Origin: Diphasiastrum complanatum
Lineage: Eukaryota > Streptophyta > Lycopodiopsida > Lycopodiales > Lycopodiaceae
Length of the DNA stretch: 64,000 nt
Assembly (NCBI GenBank): GCA_029204225.1
Contig: CM055108.1
Location: 23,844,749 to 23,908,748, forward strand
Direction of reading: 5' to 3'
The position numbers and the translations under genes are program-made. Positions 12,541 to 23,215 of this stretch are shown here, one piece after another. Under the pieces are notes generated by a model. That model was not told the origin of the DNA and did no database searches. It saw only the letters and a program-made list of their open reading frames with translations. Numbering within the stretch: the first letter of the stretch is position 1; every line of letters begins with the position of its first letter.

Positions 12541-12546
12541 CCTCAT

Positions 12547-13349
12547 CATCTGACTCGGATCACCCAGAATCTGATGGGCAGACATAACGTGTCAACCAGA
12601 CGTTGGAGGATATGCTTAGAGCATACGTTTCTCACCAACAATATGACTAGAAAAAGTATCTCCCTTTGGTTGAGTTCACACACAATAGTGCTAAGCATTC
12701 TGTCACCGGATTCAGTCCTTTTATGCTGATGTATGGCTTTCAGTCGCGTTCTCCAGTTTCGGTCAGACTCAAAGGTCTCAAGGTGCAAGCTGCAGTAGAT
12801 TTCCTACAAGATATGCAAGAAATGCTGCTAGTGGCCAAGGAAAGCATGAAAACCACTCAGGATAGAGCTCAGTTTTATGCTAACCATGGTCGTTCACCTC
12901 GGGATATTGAGGTCGAAACCTGGGTGTATCTTAAAATTCCAAAGGATTCGAAGGTACTCCGAATGAGAAAATGCCATAAGCTATCTCCTCGATATAGCGA
13001 ACCTTATAAGGTTGTAAAGAAAATCAATCCGGTCATGTATCAGCTAGATCTTCCGATTGGGGTTGGGGTTCATTCTGTTTTCCATGTAAGTCGTTTAAAA
13101 GAACATCTCAGTAGCACGGATTCCCTAATTCCAGAAGGTGAACTAGTTGAGCTCGAGGATCTGTCTACCTTTGTGCCTAATGTACCTGAAAAAGTTGTTG
13201 ACATTTGTTGTCACCAATTGAGAAACCATTTGGTTTCTGAGTTTCTCGTACGTTGGAAAGGTAAGGCAGATGACGAGGACACTTGGGAGAGAGAGGACTA
13301 TTTAAGACTGAACTTCCCTGGCTTACTCCCATTAGGAGGAGACTCTTAA
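12547..13349 (+). pseudogene. Chromovirus integrase C-terminus with chromodomain
   Basis: The translation starts at HPESDGQT, directly followed by TAA where the catalytic Glu codon of the D,D(35)E integrase should be, then RVNQTLEDMLRAYVSH. From 12,666 an open 227-codon frame runs through the integrase C-terminal domain (KLSPRYSEPYKVV, HSVFHVSRLKEHL) to a chromodomain (SEFLVRWKGKADDEDTWE) and stops at 13,349. A polypurine tract (13,348-13,360) and the LTR follow at once. The upstream half of pol is absent. Length and order match a plant chromovirus 3' end. Confidence 0.92.
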
Positions 13350-13360
13350 AGGGGGAGGGA
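13348..13360 (+). other. Polypurine tract
   Basis: AAAGGGGGAGGGA lies directly before the LTR start TGTTATG. This is the expected primer site for plus-strand synthesis in an LTR retrotransposon. Confidence 0.8.
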
Positions 13361-13361
13361 A

Positions 13362-13690
13362 TGTTATGTACCCATAAGGGTACACAACAAGAAACTTGAG
13401 GTGACGGTCTCAGTTATGGGACGGAACGCTGAACTGGAGCTATAGGTCTTTTGGGTGCCATGTGTCAATGTCTCATTGGCACACGATGACTCATTGTTAT
13501 GGACCCGCGTCAGTGTGCACAACTGCCACGTGTCTTTAGTCATGTGTGACTCCTATGGAGGGAGATGACCCACCTGGACTATGTATATAGAGGTGGATCT
13601 CCATGAGCTGGGTATTCATTCTCTCCTGAAGAATGAAGAGCTCTTCCACTAGTGGTCAGGTCAAGACGAGTATCTAGGCCTCAGGATGTA
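13362..13690 (+). repeat. Chromovirus 3' LTR, plus orientation
   Basis: Starts TGTTATGTACCC right after the polypurine tract and is a close inverted match to 11,170-11,601. A TATA-like ATGTATATAGAG sits near 13,581. It is cut off at about 13,690, where OTA gypsy sequence resumes near 13,716. Confidence 0.8.
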
Positions 13691-13715
13691 GGTAGGTAAG
13701 GGTCGAGGGTAAGGT

Positions 13716-15231
13716 TATCATTCAAAATCTACCGGAACCACGTACGATACGTGAAGTTCACTCTTTTCTTGGCCACGCCAACTACTATCGGTGCTTATTT
13801 TTTATTTCGCTAACAAAACACGCTTAATCTACAAAGTAGTTGTAGTTCCCAAATGGACTGATGAACAACACGTCGTCTTTAATTAGCTCAAAGAAGCCCT
13901 TACCAATGCACCCATCCTCCGGGCTCCTGATTATTCTAAATAATTCCATGTGCATACCGATGCATCCAAGTGTGCCATTGGAAAAGTGCTCACCCAACCG
14001 GAAGAATTCAAAAAGGACTACTACCCAATCTGTTTTCTTAGTCGACAATTGATACCTGCTGAAGTCAATTATACCACTACTGAACGTGAAGCCTTGGCAA
14101 TGGTATATGCGGTTCAGAAGTTTCGCCATTATCTTCTAGGAAAAGTCTTTGCGTTCCTCATTGATCATCAAGCACTGTTGTATCTCATTAACAAGACTTG
14201 CACCACAGGCCGTATTACTAGATGGATCCTAGTACTGTGAGAATTTGAGTTTAGAATCGTGGTTTGTAAGGGAGTTCAGCATTTTCTAGTAGACTATCTA
14301 TCCTGAATCCCTAACCTTCCTACCCCTGATCAAGGTGTCAACGATGATTTACCAGATGCAATCCTTTTCCAAGTTGACTTTACACCTATATGGGCTAAGG
14401 AAATTACAGTATATTTAAGTTTAGAGCAGATGGATCCTTCCTTCTTTGAACCCGAACAACGTGCCTTGGTCCTCAAAACTCAACCTTATATGTTAATTGC
14501 AAGACAACTCTACAAGCAAGGGTTAGATGAAATTATCCGACAATGTCTTACTCAAGGTGAAATACCCTCTATAATTTTCCTCACTCATGAAGGTATTGGT
14601 GTAGGCCATTTCTCTTTTGAAACAACTGCTAAGAAAATCCTCTTGGCCGGTTTTTGGTGGCCAACACTCTTCAAGGATACGATCAATTACACTAAGGTTG
14701 TGATGTCTGCCAACGCACAAAATGCTTTCAAAATTAAGACTACATGCCTTTACACCCCGTAACCATTGATCAAGCTTTCCATAAATGGGAAATTGATTAT
14801 GTCGGACCTATTAGTCTTGCTGCTCGACACACACAATCTCGTTACATCATAGTAGCTACGGACTATTGCACCAAATGGGTTGAAGCAAGAGTTGTTCGCA
14901 ATGTTGACGCTCGTTCTACCGCCAAATTTCTCTATGAACAGGTTATAGTTCATTTTGGATGTCCTCTAGAGCTTATCAGTGAGAGGGGTATACATTTCCT
15001 TAACTCTGTCATAGCAGATCTTATTTCCAATTTTTTTGTGGTACATCACAAAAGTTCCCCATACTATCCACGCTGCAGTGGCCAGGCGGAATCCACCAAT
15101 AAAATCCTATGTGGAATTCTCGCCAAAATCGTCGAATCCAGCCAATCTGATTGGGAACTCAAACTCCATGCTGCTCTCTAGGCTTATCGCACCACCCCGA
15201 AGCAAGCTACATGCTTAACCCCTTTCTTGAC
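13716..15231 (+). pseudogene. OTA gypsy pol, second copy: RNase H and integrase core
   Basis: Starts inside the RT connection region (QNLPEPRTIREV-like reading) and is a close relative of 32,729-34,636. The RNase H reads MHTDASKCAIGKVL, YTTTEREALAMVY and FLIDHQALLYL, with the Asp-Asp-Glu set still visible in parts. The integrase reads GFWWPTLFK, WEIDYVGP, ISERGIHF (the second catalytic Asp replaced by Glu) and GQAESTNKI. Frames break near 14,240, 14,300 and 14,745. The 3' part is interrupted at 15,232 by an LTR-bearing insertion and resumes at about 15,994. Confidence 0.9.
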
Positions 15232-15993
15232 AAAATTTCCAGAATTCACATGTGTGGGGAATGTCCACAAGTATGATGGATCTAATTAAGCTTTGTGATT
15301 AACACAGTAACCTGATTCTAGATTGATTGGCAAGATCTAGTTCAGAAGAAATGGCTTATTCACAATCTAGCATGCTAGGCAACTGAATATAGACAAGATA
15401 TCAATGTATAAGCATTAGCTTCAACACGAGTTAGAGAGAGAAAGATAGAGAGATAACAAGCAAAATAGTTTAGATCCAAAATGGCATGAGGTAACTACAA
15501 AACTTTGGTTATTCATCATTGATTGTGAGGAGAGCTACACATATTTATGGAGTTTGAGGTAGCTCGAGGTAGAACCACATCCATCCATTCCAAAATGACA
15601 TCTAAAGTGACATCTTGAGTCTATGTGACATTTGTCACTTGCCATGCATGAAATTCTACCAACTTTTTACAAGTGTGCTAGTTCTAACTAACAAAGTACA
15701 AATCATCATGCATGTGTCCATTACATTTGTGCATGCCTTGCATGTCACTATGGATCACTTATTATTAATGCATGTGCATTGCCACGAGTTTCTACAAGCA
15801 TGACTTTGCTAATTCTATGTCTACAAACTATATGCAAGTTGTATTCTTCAATCTAGACATCACATAACCATGTAGCTCGAGTTCTATGTAGGCCAAACTT
15901 GGCATTTTGCATTTATGGGCTACATACTTGCATGGTACAACATTTGTAGCAAGCCAAGAAATTAATATGGATTGTTTTTCCAATTTTAACATT
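15232..15993 (-). mobile_element. LTR-type insertion in gypsy integrase (LTR 15,233-15,880 plus short internal piece)
   Basis: This 0.76 kb block splits the integrase and aligns with 34,637-35,252. On the minus strand it has a TATA-like CATAAATATG, a CT-rich stretch, the core CACATGTG near its end, and the terminal ...GAAATTTTGTCA ending in CA. These are LTR features. The remaining 15,881-15,993 matches nothing else here and may be a residue of the internal region. It carries a meaningless open frame (16,085-15,828). Family assignment (copia-like) is inferred from the partner copy, which adjoins a copia gag. Confidence 0.6.
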
Positions 15994-16424
15994 TCCAACT
16001 CACATATGGCCAAGAAGCCGTTATGCCTATGAAATTCCATATCCCCTCCCTTCGAGTAGCCTATAGCCTTGAGCTCGATACTCACCAGAATCTAGCAAAC
16101 AGATTATTCCATCTGGAACAACTCTGTGAAACATGACGGATCAGCATCCATGCTCAACAAGTCCACAAATGATGACAAAAAACATGGCATGATCGAATTT
16201 TGAAACTTAGAGACTTCGAGGTTGGAGATAAGGTCCTGCTATACCAGGCCAAAGCCTTCAAAGACAAACTAAAATTTTCTGGCCAAGGACCTTATGTCAT
16301 TAAAAAAATCTTTGCCTCTGGATATGTACAACTCCAAACCCTTCAAGGCGATATCCTCGACACTGTGGTCAATGGGAGCCGACTGAGAAAGTACAATGAA
16401 CCATGTTTTTATCTTGATATGTAT
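15994..16424 (+). pseudogene. OTA gypsy integrase C-terminal part, resumed
   Basis: The reading continues as LTYGQEAVMPMKFHIPSL, then LRDFEVGDKVLLYQAKAF, FSGQGPYVIKKI and NGSRLRKYNEP before a stop at 16,425. There is no chromodomain. It is the direct continuation of 13,716-15,231 across the LTR insertion. Confidence 0.88.
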
Positions 16425-17086
16425 TAGTTGTTTCCTATTGTTTTTCTTCATTTTTTATTGCCTGCCTGCCATTTTGACAACATTTTTGCTGTGCTTTCTT
16501 GTTCAAACCATCAAGATACTATCAGATCAGGTATACCAATGGTCTTCTCTGAGAAAACCACAAAAGTCATTAGTTTCAAACAAATTTTTTTTCACAACAT
16601 TTCAGATAGAATTTGTCTGACCCCTTTTCTACAAAGCACGATTCATTTTTGGCCTCCGCGAATTCTGTCTCAGATAAAAAAAAATTTAAAAATAGAAAAA
16701 TGTAGTTTTATTCATCAGATATCCAACATCAGAATTCGCAAACAATTCGCTGGAGCTCAAAATGATTGCCACGATTTCTCTATCATCTCTGCAAATTTTG
16801 ATCAGACACAATTTGGCACTATTAGTCGATTTTTTTCTTTTGGCATAAAAAAACTCACTTACAAGAATTTGCGGACCCTCAAAACGTTGCCTCAAAATTT
16901 GCGACCATCATTATCAAATCGTAGACACTGAGGACGATTTCTGAGTGAAGTTGTGAATTCCTGCCAAAAAAAGTCTATATATAGTCCTCCACCCTTCTCT
17001 CCACAAGTTCAGTTTAGATTGCTGCTCTTGAGTTCATGCCAAAATTTTTCAAAATTCTCAGAGCAATCTAAAATCACTGCTATCAT
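16425..17086 (+). other. Post-pol noncoding spacer
   Basis: T-rich and A-rich sequence with repeated AATTCGC/AAATTTGCG words. A frame of 167 codons (16,428-16,931) is open, but its composition (Phe, Ile, Ser, Lys rich) is that of AT-rich noncoding DNA. A TATATATAG near 16,976 could be a promoter element for the downstream ORF; this is unproven. Confidence 0.4.
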
Positions 17087-17971
17087 GGCTTCCAACGAGT
17101 CCTCGCTCAGCTTGCATCGCCTAAATCCCCTCGTCCTTATTCAGGGGATATTTTTATGATCTGTATCAAGAATTACGTCGAGCAGCTCACCCTGGCCAAG
17201 GATATCCTCACAAACTTTGGCTTTGATCTGACACTTTTTCGGGACCAGCAGAGTGAGAGCCTCCTCCGAGCGGCCTACTCCACCTATTCGGATGAATTTC
17301 AAACTTTTCGGATTACATCAAAGAGTGGCAACTATATCATCATCAACGTCTCTCCTGGGGATCTCCAGAGCATTGGCTTCCCTAATCTCGGAGAGACAAT
17401 CCATGGCAAGGGCACTAGCTATGATGCAAAGTACTTCACAAAGTTTTTGACAGAGGATGACAAAACCATTGCCCAAACCAACGATGGGATCGCCATCCGT
17501 CTTGTCATGGATCCCTATCTACGGGCCGTCTCATAAATCCTCATCACCATGGTCGAAGTGCATACCGCCAAGATGGATCGCATACCACTGAGCGACCTCT
17601 TTTATTTGACCCTCACCATGGATGATCCCACTCAAAATTACAAGTGGGTTCAGAAGGTAACAGAGAAGCTGTGCGGAGCTCTCAAAGCTAGAAAACCAAC
17701 TACCAAATGTGGGTATCTCCTCCACATGTTGGTCACCAAACAGTTGGGGTCTCGGGCAGTTGCGACCATCAAGGAGCTGGATGATCTCTATCCAAGCACA
17801 AAAAAGCGAGCCACCCCCCAACCGACAGCAGAACCGGTCTCACCAACCCCACCTACTAAGAAGCAGAAAGGGAAGGTGATCAACACAGAATCCGATGTCC
17901 CTCATGACATTCTATCCAATGACATCTGGGTGGAATATGCTGAATCCGGAGCGAGCCTTAGACCATCTTAG
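17087..17971 (+). pseudogene. 3' ORF of the OTA gypsy element (unknown function)
   Basis: Starts as MASNESSLSLHRL at 17,087, shifts frame near 17,155 and continues as a 126-codon frame (YVEQLTLAKDILTNFGFDL, then TSKSGNYIIINVSPGD). A stop at 17,534 and a shift lead to a 140-codon frame with an Arg/Lys-rich C-terminal part (STKKRATPQPTAEP, PTKKQKGK, a possible nuclear localisation signal). I recognise no enzyme motif. Its position after integrase matches the 3' ORF at 2.6-5.5 kb, but I see no clear sequence similarity between the two. It may encode an accessory DNA-binding or structural protein; that is only a guess. Confidence 0.5.
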
Positions 17972-18890
17972 GTCCCAAAGGAGGTTCTAGAGCAGCAGGC
18001 GGCCTTACTTCACCAGGCCCAGCAACGTAGACAAGTAGAGGTGCTTGACTGGTGCTTGACTGGTGGTTGCAGTATTGGTTGTTGGTGGAACTACTTCTTC
18101 TGCTCATTGTTGTACTTGAGTGTTCTACAATCCTTGATGACATGGCCAGTCCTTTTGCAATATTTGAAAAATAGTTGTTGTCTTGGCTTAGATGATGAAG
18201 GTCCTGATTGGACATTGGTTGCTGGTTGCTTTTCTTATGAGAATGGTCTAACTTTACAGACCTCTTTGACCTGAACTTCTGATTTTTCTTGGAGTATAGA
18301 GCCAGCGGATCCGACCCTATGTTGGAGAATGATCCATTTCTTCTTATCTCATCTTGAAGAAGCATAAATATCACTCTTGTAAGAGTGAGACCTTGTTGAG
18401 TAGAATCACCATGACCCAATTCTGATATGCCTCTAGTTGACTTAATAAAAGGGTCATAATGGCATAGGAATCTTAAATGACTGTCATTTGCTCCATAAGA
18501 TTTTTAAATGTATCAAGATGGGTTGAAATAGAGTCAGCTTCAATTTTGAGAGTGAAAAATTTCTTCCTCAAATGGAGATTAGAGGTAACATCTCTGATGT
18601 CATAAAGAGTTGCTAGGATGTTCAAGCATCCTCAACAGTCTAGACTAATCTGATATGGCTCATCTGAGAGTCATCTATATTGAGAGTGATTATGGCAAAT
18701 GCCTTTCCATCTCTATGTCTCCATTTGATGATGCTATGCACAACAACCTTTGGTTTGATCTAAGTGCCTTGAACGATGTCCCACAGTTCTTTTGCAAGTA
18801 GTACTACCTTCATCTTGAACTTCTAGGGATGGTAGTTATCTCATTGAGCTTCTCAATGAGAGATGAACTAGAAGTAGAATCCATCTTGGA
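17972..18890 (-). pseudogene. Copia-type Gag fragment (5' part of a second copia element)
   Basis: The minus strand gives MDSTSSSSLIEKLNEITTIP from about 18,884, then many frame breaks, with LLAKELWDIVQGT and HSIIKWRHRDGKAFA readable, and finally a zinc knuckle YCKRTGHVIKDCRTLKYN around 18,180-18,110 whose first Cys is replaced by Phe. This is copia Gag layout. It starts about 100 bp downstream of the primer binding site at 18,983-18,994. Downstream (lower coordinates) it runs into the gypsy 3' ORF without any pol, so it is 3'-truncated. Confidence 0.7.
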
Positions 18891-18982
18891 AAGGAGAGGT
18901 CGCTGGTAGAAATAGCAACGTCGAATACTGGCTATCTACGCACTTCCAAATGATGCATGAAGTGTCAATTGCCGAATCACAA

Positions 18983-18994
18983 GCTCTGATACCA
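18983..18994 (-). other. Primer binding site for initiator tRNA-Met
   Basis: The minus strand reads TGGTATCAGAGC, a perfect match to the 12 bases complementary to the 3' end of plant initiator tRNA-Met, immediately after the LTR end ...TTACGACA. Confidence 0.85.
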
Positions 18995-19302
18995 TGTCGT
19001 AAATCAGTGGTGGATGATGGGATTTCCATAGGAGAAGCTTTGGATCAATTGACTCAAAGATGAATGCTCTGAGTTACTGGTAGCAGAATGTGATGGTGTG
19101 AGCTTGCTGGTGGATCGGTAGTGTGTCTGATAGCTAGTAAGATTGAAGAGAAATTAATTAGTACATCAATGCAAGAACAAAATAGTAAAGTGAGACATTT
19201 CCTTGTTGGTTCCACACATGTAAGGGTTTCACTTTGACTTCAGTCAAATTTTTAAGATGGCCTCCAAATTTGGCCTAAGATGGTATTCGCATATTTTTCA
19301 CA
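18995..19302 (-). repeat. Copia LTR (about 308 bp) shared by two internal regions
   Basis: On the minus strand it begins TGTGAAAAATATGC after a purine-rich GAGGGAGAA and ends TTACGACA before the primer site. So one LTR has a pol 3' end on its upstream side and a primer site plus gag on its downstream side. Its length and ends come from these signals only; no second copy of the full LTR is in the window. Confidence 0.7.
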
Positions 19303-22040
19303 TTCTCCCTCAAATCCAACTTAGCCACTTTTGAAGTTATGTTCTTTTTTAATGCCAAGAGACAATCTATGCACAACTCTTTTCCCAATGCCTTAGTGAA
19401 TATCAACAACACAATTTCTTGCCTTAGTCAAAATATCAACAAAACAATTTCTTGAAGATACATGATGAAGATCCACCTCTTTATGAAGAACCTCATTGGG
19501 CTTAGAGCTAGCATGAGAAATCCATCGTGTGCTAAATTTTGAACTAAGATATTGTTGTCACCATAATTAATTGGATTAGACTTAGGATCCTGCATGTGGA
19601 TCTCAACAAGGAGTCTCTTAACCCGTAATGCCTCATTTCATGAAGTAGCAAGAGCATTGTACTTGGCTTCAGAAGATGATAGAGAAACTGTATGTTGTTT
19701 CTTGTCTAGCCATAAAGCCTCTTGGCAAATGAAAGTTGCTTTTTGGCCCTAGACATCTATCCCTAATATATAGGACAAATCAAAATATCTTTTTTTCTAA
19801 GCTCCAGGCTAAGTGCTAGCTTGACTTACCATTTTCTACATTACTATCTCCTATGAGAACATCAACATAAAGTATGAACAAAGTGATGTGAGTTCCATCG
19901 ATCATCACGTAAGAGAGTGATCATTCTCACTTATAATGAATTCAAGACCAAGAAAGAAAGTATAAAGTAGAGCATACCAAGACCTTGTGGTCTGCTTGAG
20001 CTCATACGAGCTTTTCCTCAAAAGACAGAAAAGATCATCCTTACCATGCTCCAAGTAGGCCTCATATTGCTCCACATAAAGTAACATCAAATGGATTGAT
20101 GAATGCACGAGAGATGTCACTCTCCTCACTTTCCCTTACTTTTCCAATGAACTTGAGCCTTGATGTCTCCATATTGGACTTTGAAGGTCACCTTGGAGTT
20201 CTCGGCCCTTCACCTTTTCTTTGGACTTAAATTGTCTCCTCTCCATCAATGAGTTGAATGGTTGGAAAAACTTAGATTCTACACTCTCTACTTGAAGAGC
20301 AAGAAACTACCATTATTCCTTTCATTGAAGTAGGATAATATTTGGTCCTTACATTGAAATGATCATGCACAAAGCATGTGGACTCAGAGAATTTCAAGTA
20401 CATGATGTTAAATGCTGTTTTTATTTTTATGACACCATTTTTCAAACTATTATAAAAATAGTTATCCAATGAAATTGCCTTATCAACAAGCAATGTAGAT
20501 TGGAAAGCATTCAACCTCATTGTCTTGTCATATCCACATAATGTACTAAACATCATGAATGTTGAAGATAAGAAATAAGTCACTTCAGTCTTCTAACACT
20601 ATCTGTGAAAAATTCAAAGATAGTAGCATCTCCATTGCTTCTCACCCTTGCAAATTGCACACTTGAGTGAAGAGATTGCATGAACTTTGATGACTCGACC
20701 TTTTTCCTTGAGGAAATTCTTGGAGCTCTCGGGTTTGAGTTTGATCCTCAAGATCTTCTTATCTTTGATGCTCCTCCTCAATCCTAGCAAGATCACACTT
20801 TGACAAGGTCTCCACTTGAGTGATCTCCTCCTTTGCCATGTTGTTCACACTCTCAATAGCAACATTAGCATCCAAGTTAAACAACCTTCCATGTTTAAAT
20901 CCCTTTGCTATGCAATTATCACTCTTCAAAATGGAACAAATACCATGCTTGAAGTGGACATTTAAACCATTCTCCATAAGTTGACCAACACTTAGCAAGT
21001 TTTGGTGATTGATGGTACATTAAAAACATTTTCTAGATCCATTCTTTTAGAAGATCCTAGACACAAAGGGATGGTTCCAACACCATCTATTCTATATTCG
21101 TGATAACTTGATGTAGATATGGACTTTTTAGCACCATTAAAAAAAAGTAGAGTTGAGAAATAGTCCTTTTGGAAAGTCATGTGGGAACTAGCCCCACTAT
21201 CAATCCACCCACCATGATTCCCTTGAGTTGCTCTTGCTTGTGTTGGTGAAAATGTTGATGTCATCAAGGACGAGTCTCCTTCATCCTCCTCCTCTTCATG
21301 TTCAAGTTTTCCTTGTATTCTCTCCTCTTGTGCATTTTGTCTCTTGTAGCATTCGGATGCAAAATGCCTCTTCTTTCCACAAAAGAAGCATTTAGCTTGG
21401 ACTTATCTATCTTGCCATTTTCCTTTGAGATTGTTGTTTGATCCACCTCCTTAGCATCCGTGCTTTGGTTTTTCTTTTTGCCTTTTCTTGAGAAATTTGC
21501 TTTCTCATCTCCATCATGCAAGGACAAGGAACTCATCCTACTCTTGGCATGTTGGACTCTACACTCCTCAGCCACAAGCACACTATGTAGCTTGTCAATA
21601 GAAGGTAGACTATCTTGAATGGAAAAACTTTGGACCAAGTTGGAGTACTCATCTCCATCTCCATTTAGGATCAATTGAACAAGTTCATTATCATGAATCT
21701 TATATCCTACTGAAGCAAGTTTTCTATTAAGAGATTTGATTCTTAGCACAGACTCTTCTGCACTTTCATCACTTCTCCTCATGCTTTGCAAGACTTGGTT
21801 TCTTATCATAAGCACTCTTGATCAAATAATCCCAAGCTTCCTTGGCTAAAGTGCAAGTGGCAACTTCCTTGAGAAGATCATTACTAACATTCCTATTCAC
21901 ACAATGTAATGCTAGTCTTGCCCTCTTCTTGTACTTCACCAATTTTTGTCCTCCTAGAGGTTCATGTAGGACAAGATCATAGATAATTGAACCTCTCACT
22001 AGCTTCCAAGAGGAATGATCCAAGTGATCCCATCTTGCTA
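19303..22040 (-). pseudogene. Degenerate copia element: Gag, protease, RT end, RNase H
   Basis: From high to low coordinates: Gag (22,023-21,264) with AKEAWDYLIKSAYD and SVGYKIHDNELVQLIL; a decayed zinc knuckle; protease WIDSGASSHMTFQKDY (21,267-20,992) with the intact DSG; then LLSVGQLMENGLNVHF (20,998-20,759), the usual start of the integrase region. An unrecognised block (20,720-20,130) then replaces most of integrase and RT. The tail of the RT follows (CLLRKSSYELKQTTRSWY, 20,129-19,905) and an RNase H scrap ending near the LTR (DIFTKALGKELCIDC). Multiple stops; no complete enzyme. Confidence 0.85.
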
Positions 22041-22129
22041 GTGGCTTGTACTATGAATTTACTTCTTGGCCCTCCCTCATTTTTTTTTTTGAATTTGCCT
22101 CACTTGCAACTCACTTGATGTTCACAAGA
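22041..22129. other. Junction between copia gag and chromovirus tail
   Basis: Contains a 12-base T run near 22,081 and no coding signal. The two elements face each other here. Confidence 0.4.
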
Positions 22130-22620
22130 AAATGTCCCGTGTGCCCAGGATAGGGACCGACATTATGCAAGTCTGAAAAGATCACTGATAAACTTCCAAG
22201 TGGGGGATTGGGTATATTTGAGAATCCCGGAGGATTCTAGTGTAATGCATACCGGCAAGCATTATAAATTGTCCCCTAGATATAGAGGACTGTATCAGAT
22301 CTTGAAAAAGATCGGATTCTTAGCTTACCAATTGGAACTCCGGAAGGATCACAAGTGCATCCGGTATTTCACGTAAACCGACTCAAGAAGAGTCTACGTG
22401 AAGGAGAGCATCTTGGATCTGGAGATCAATTGGACCTGTTGGATGAATCGTCGGGTGTATCTCGACTTGAACCCGAAAAGATCTTGGATACAAGAACTAA
22501 ACAATTGAGAAATCGTATAATTACCGAGCATCTGGTTCGATGGAAGGGATGTATAGACGATGATGATTCCTGGGAACAGGAAGGAAGCTTAAGGAGGAAC
22601 TTTTCCAGTTTTAAGGTTTG
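22130..22620 (+). pseudogene. Chromovirus integrase end with chromodomain, second family
   Basis: The reading YLRIPEDSS, KLSPRYRGLYQILKKI and then HPVFHVNRLKKSLREGEHL leads to a chromodomain TEHLVRWKGCIDDDDSWE ending in a stop at about 22,619. A frameshift lies just before 22,355, at LRKDHKCI. It is related to but distinct from the chromovirus end at 12.5-13.3 kb: different linker, different LTR. Only the last ~160 codons remain. Confidence 0.9.
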
Positions 22621-22636
22621 AGGATAAAACTTGAAT

Positions 22637-22648
22637 AAGGGGGGAAGA
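22637..22648 (+). other. Polypurine tract
   Basis: AAGGGGGGAAGA directly before the LTR start TGTCATG, as in plant chromoviruses. Confidence 0.8.
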
Positions 22649-22649
22649 A

Positions 22650-23215
22650 TGTCATGCCCATGACTGGTCTCGGGCAGCGTGTCCATGCTAAGGATCAGTA
22701 GACCAACAACCCGTAAGTTAATTGTGACTAAGGGAATTGCGGCCCTTATGTGTACATGGTCATAATTAATAGTTGTAGGCCTAAACACATGGTGGTGGAG
22801 TTGGTATGGGTCTTTCAGTGAGTCATTGGGGAACTAGATGACGTGGCCCAGATAGGCTGCAGAGGTGTCCAGTGAGGTGTCACAGTGCACTACTAGTGGT
22901 GCATGGGCCTTGGAGGATATAAGTATACCTATTGGGCTCTCACTAGTGTATGCTTGATTCTGTGATTGGTAGCTACATGCTGCTAGTGTGATTCCTCTTT
23001 CCATAACTGTGATTGATCCATAGCTTGGGGGCTAGATCCGTACGATATAGATTCGGTTGGGTTGGTTTATCCACCACCAGTTCCCTTTGTTGTTGCTTTG
23101 TTTGGCATGCTTAGAGCTGGATCCTAGAAGTAGGGCTTCATAGGGATCCTCTATGTTAGCTTTTATTTGCATGTTCTTTGATGTTTGTGCTTGTTTAATT
23201 TGAAGATGCACTTGA
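22650..23215 (+). repeat. Chromovirus 3' LTR (right end approximate)
   Basis: Starts TGTCATGCCCATGACTGG after the polypurine tract. A TATA-like GGATATAAGTATACC near 22,915 and a T-rich tail fit an LTR. I could not place the right end precisely because no second copy is present. The following 300 bp show no gene. Confidence 0.65.

Noticed and set aside
16428-16931. 167-codon plus-strand frame
   Set aside because: Composition matches AT-rich noncoding spacer; the corresponding place in the first gypsy copy is not open.
18983-18994. tRNA gene
   Set aside because: Only the 12-base primer complement is present; there is no cloverleaf.
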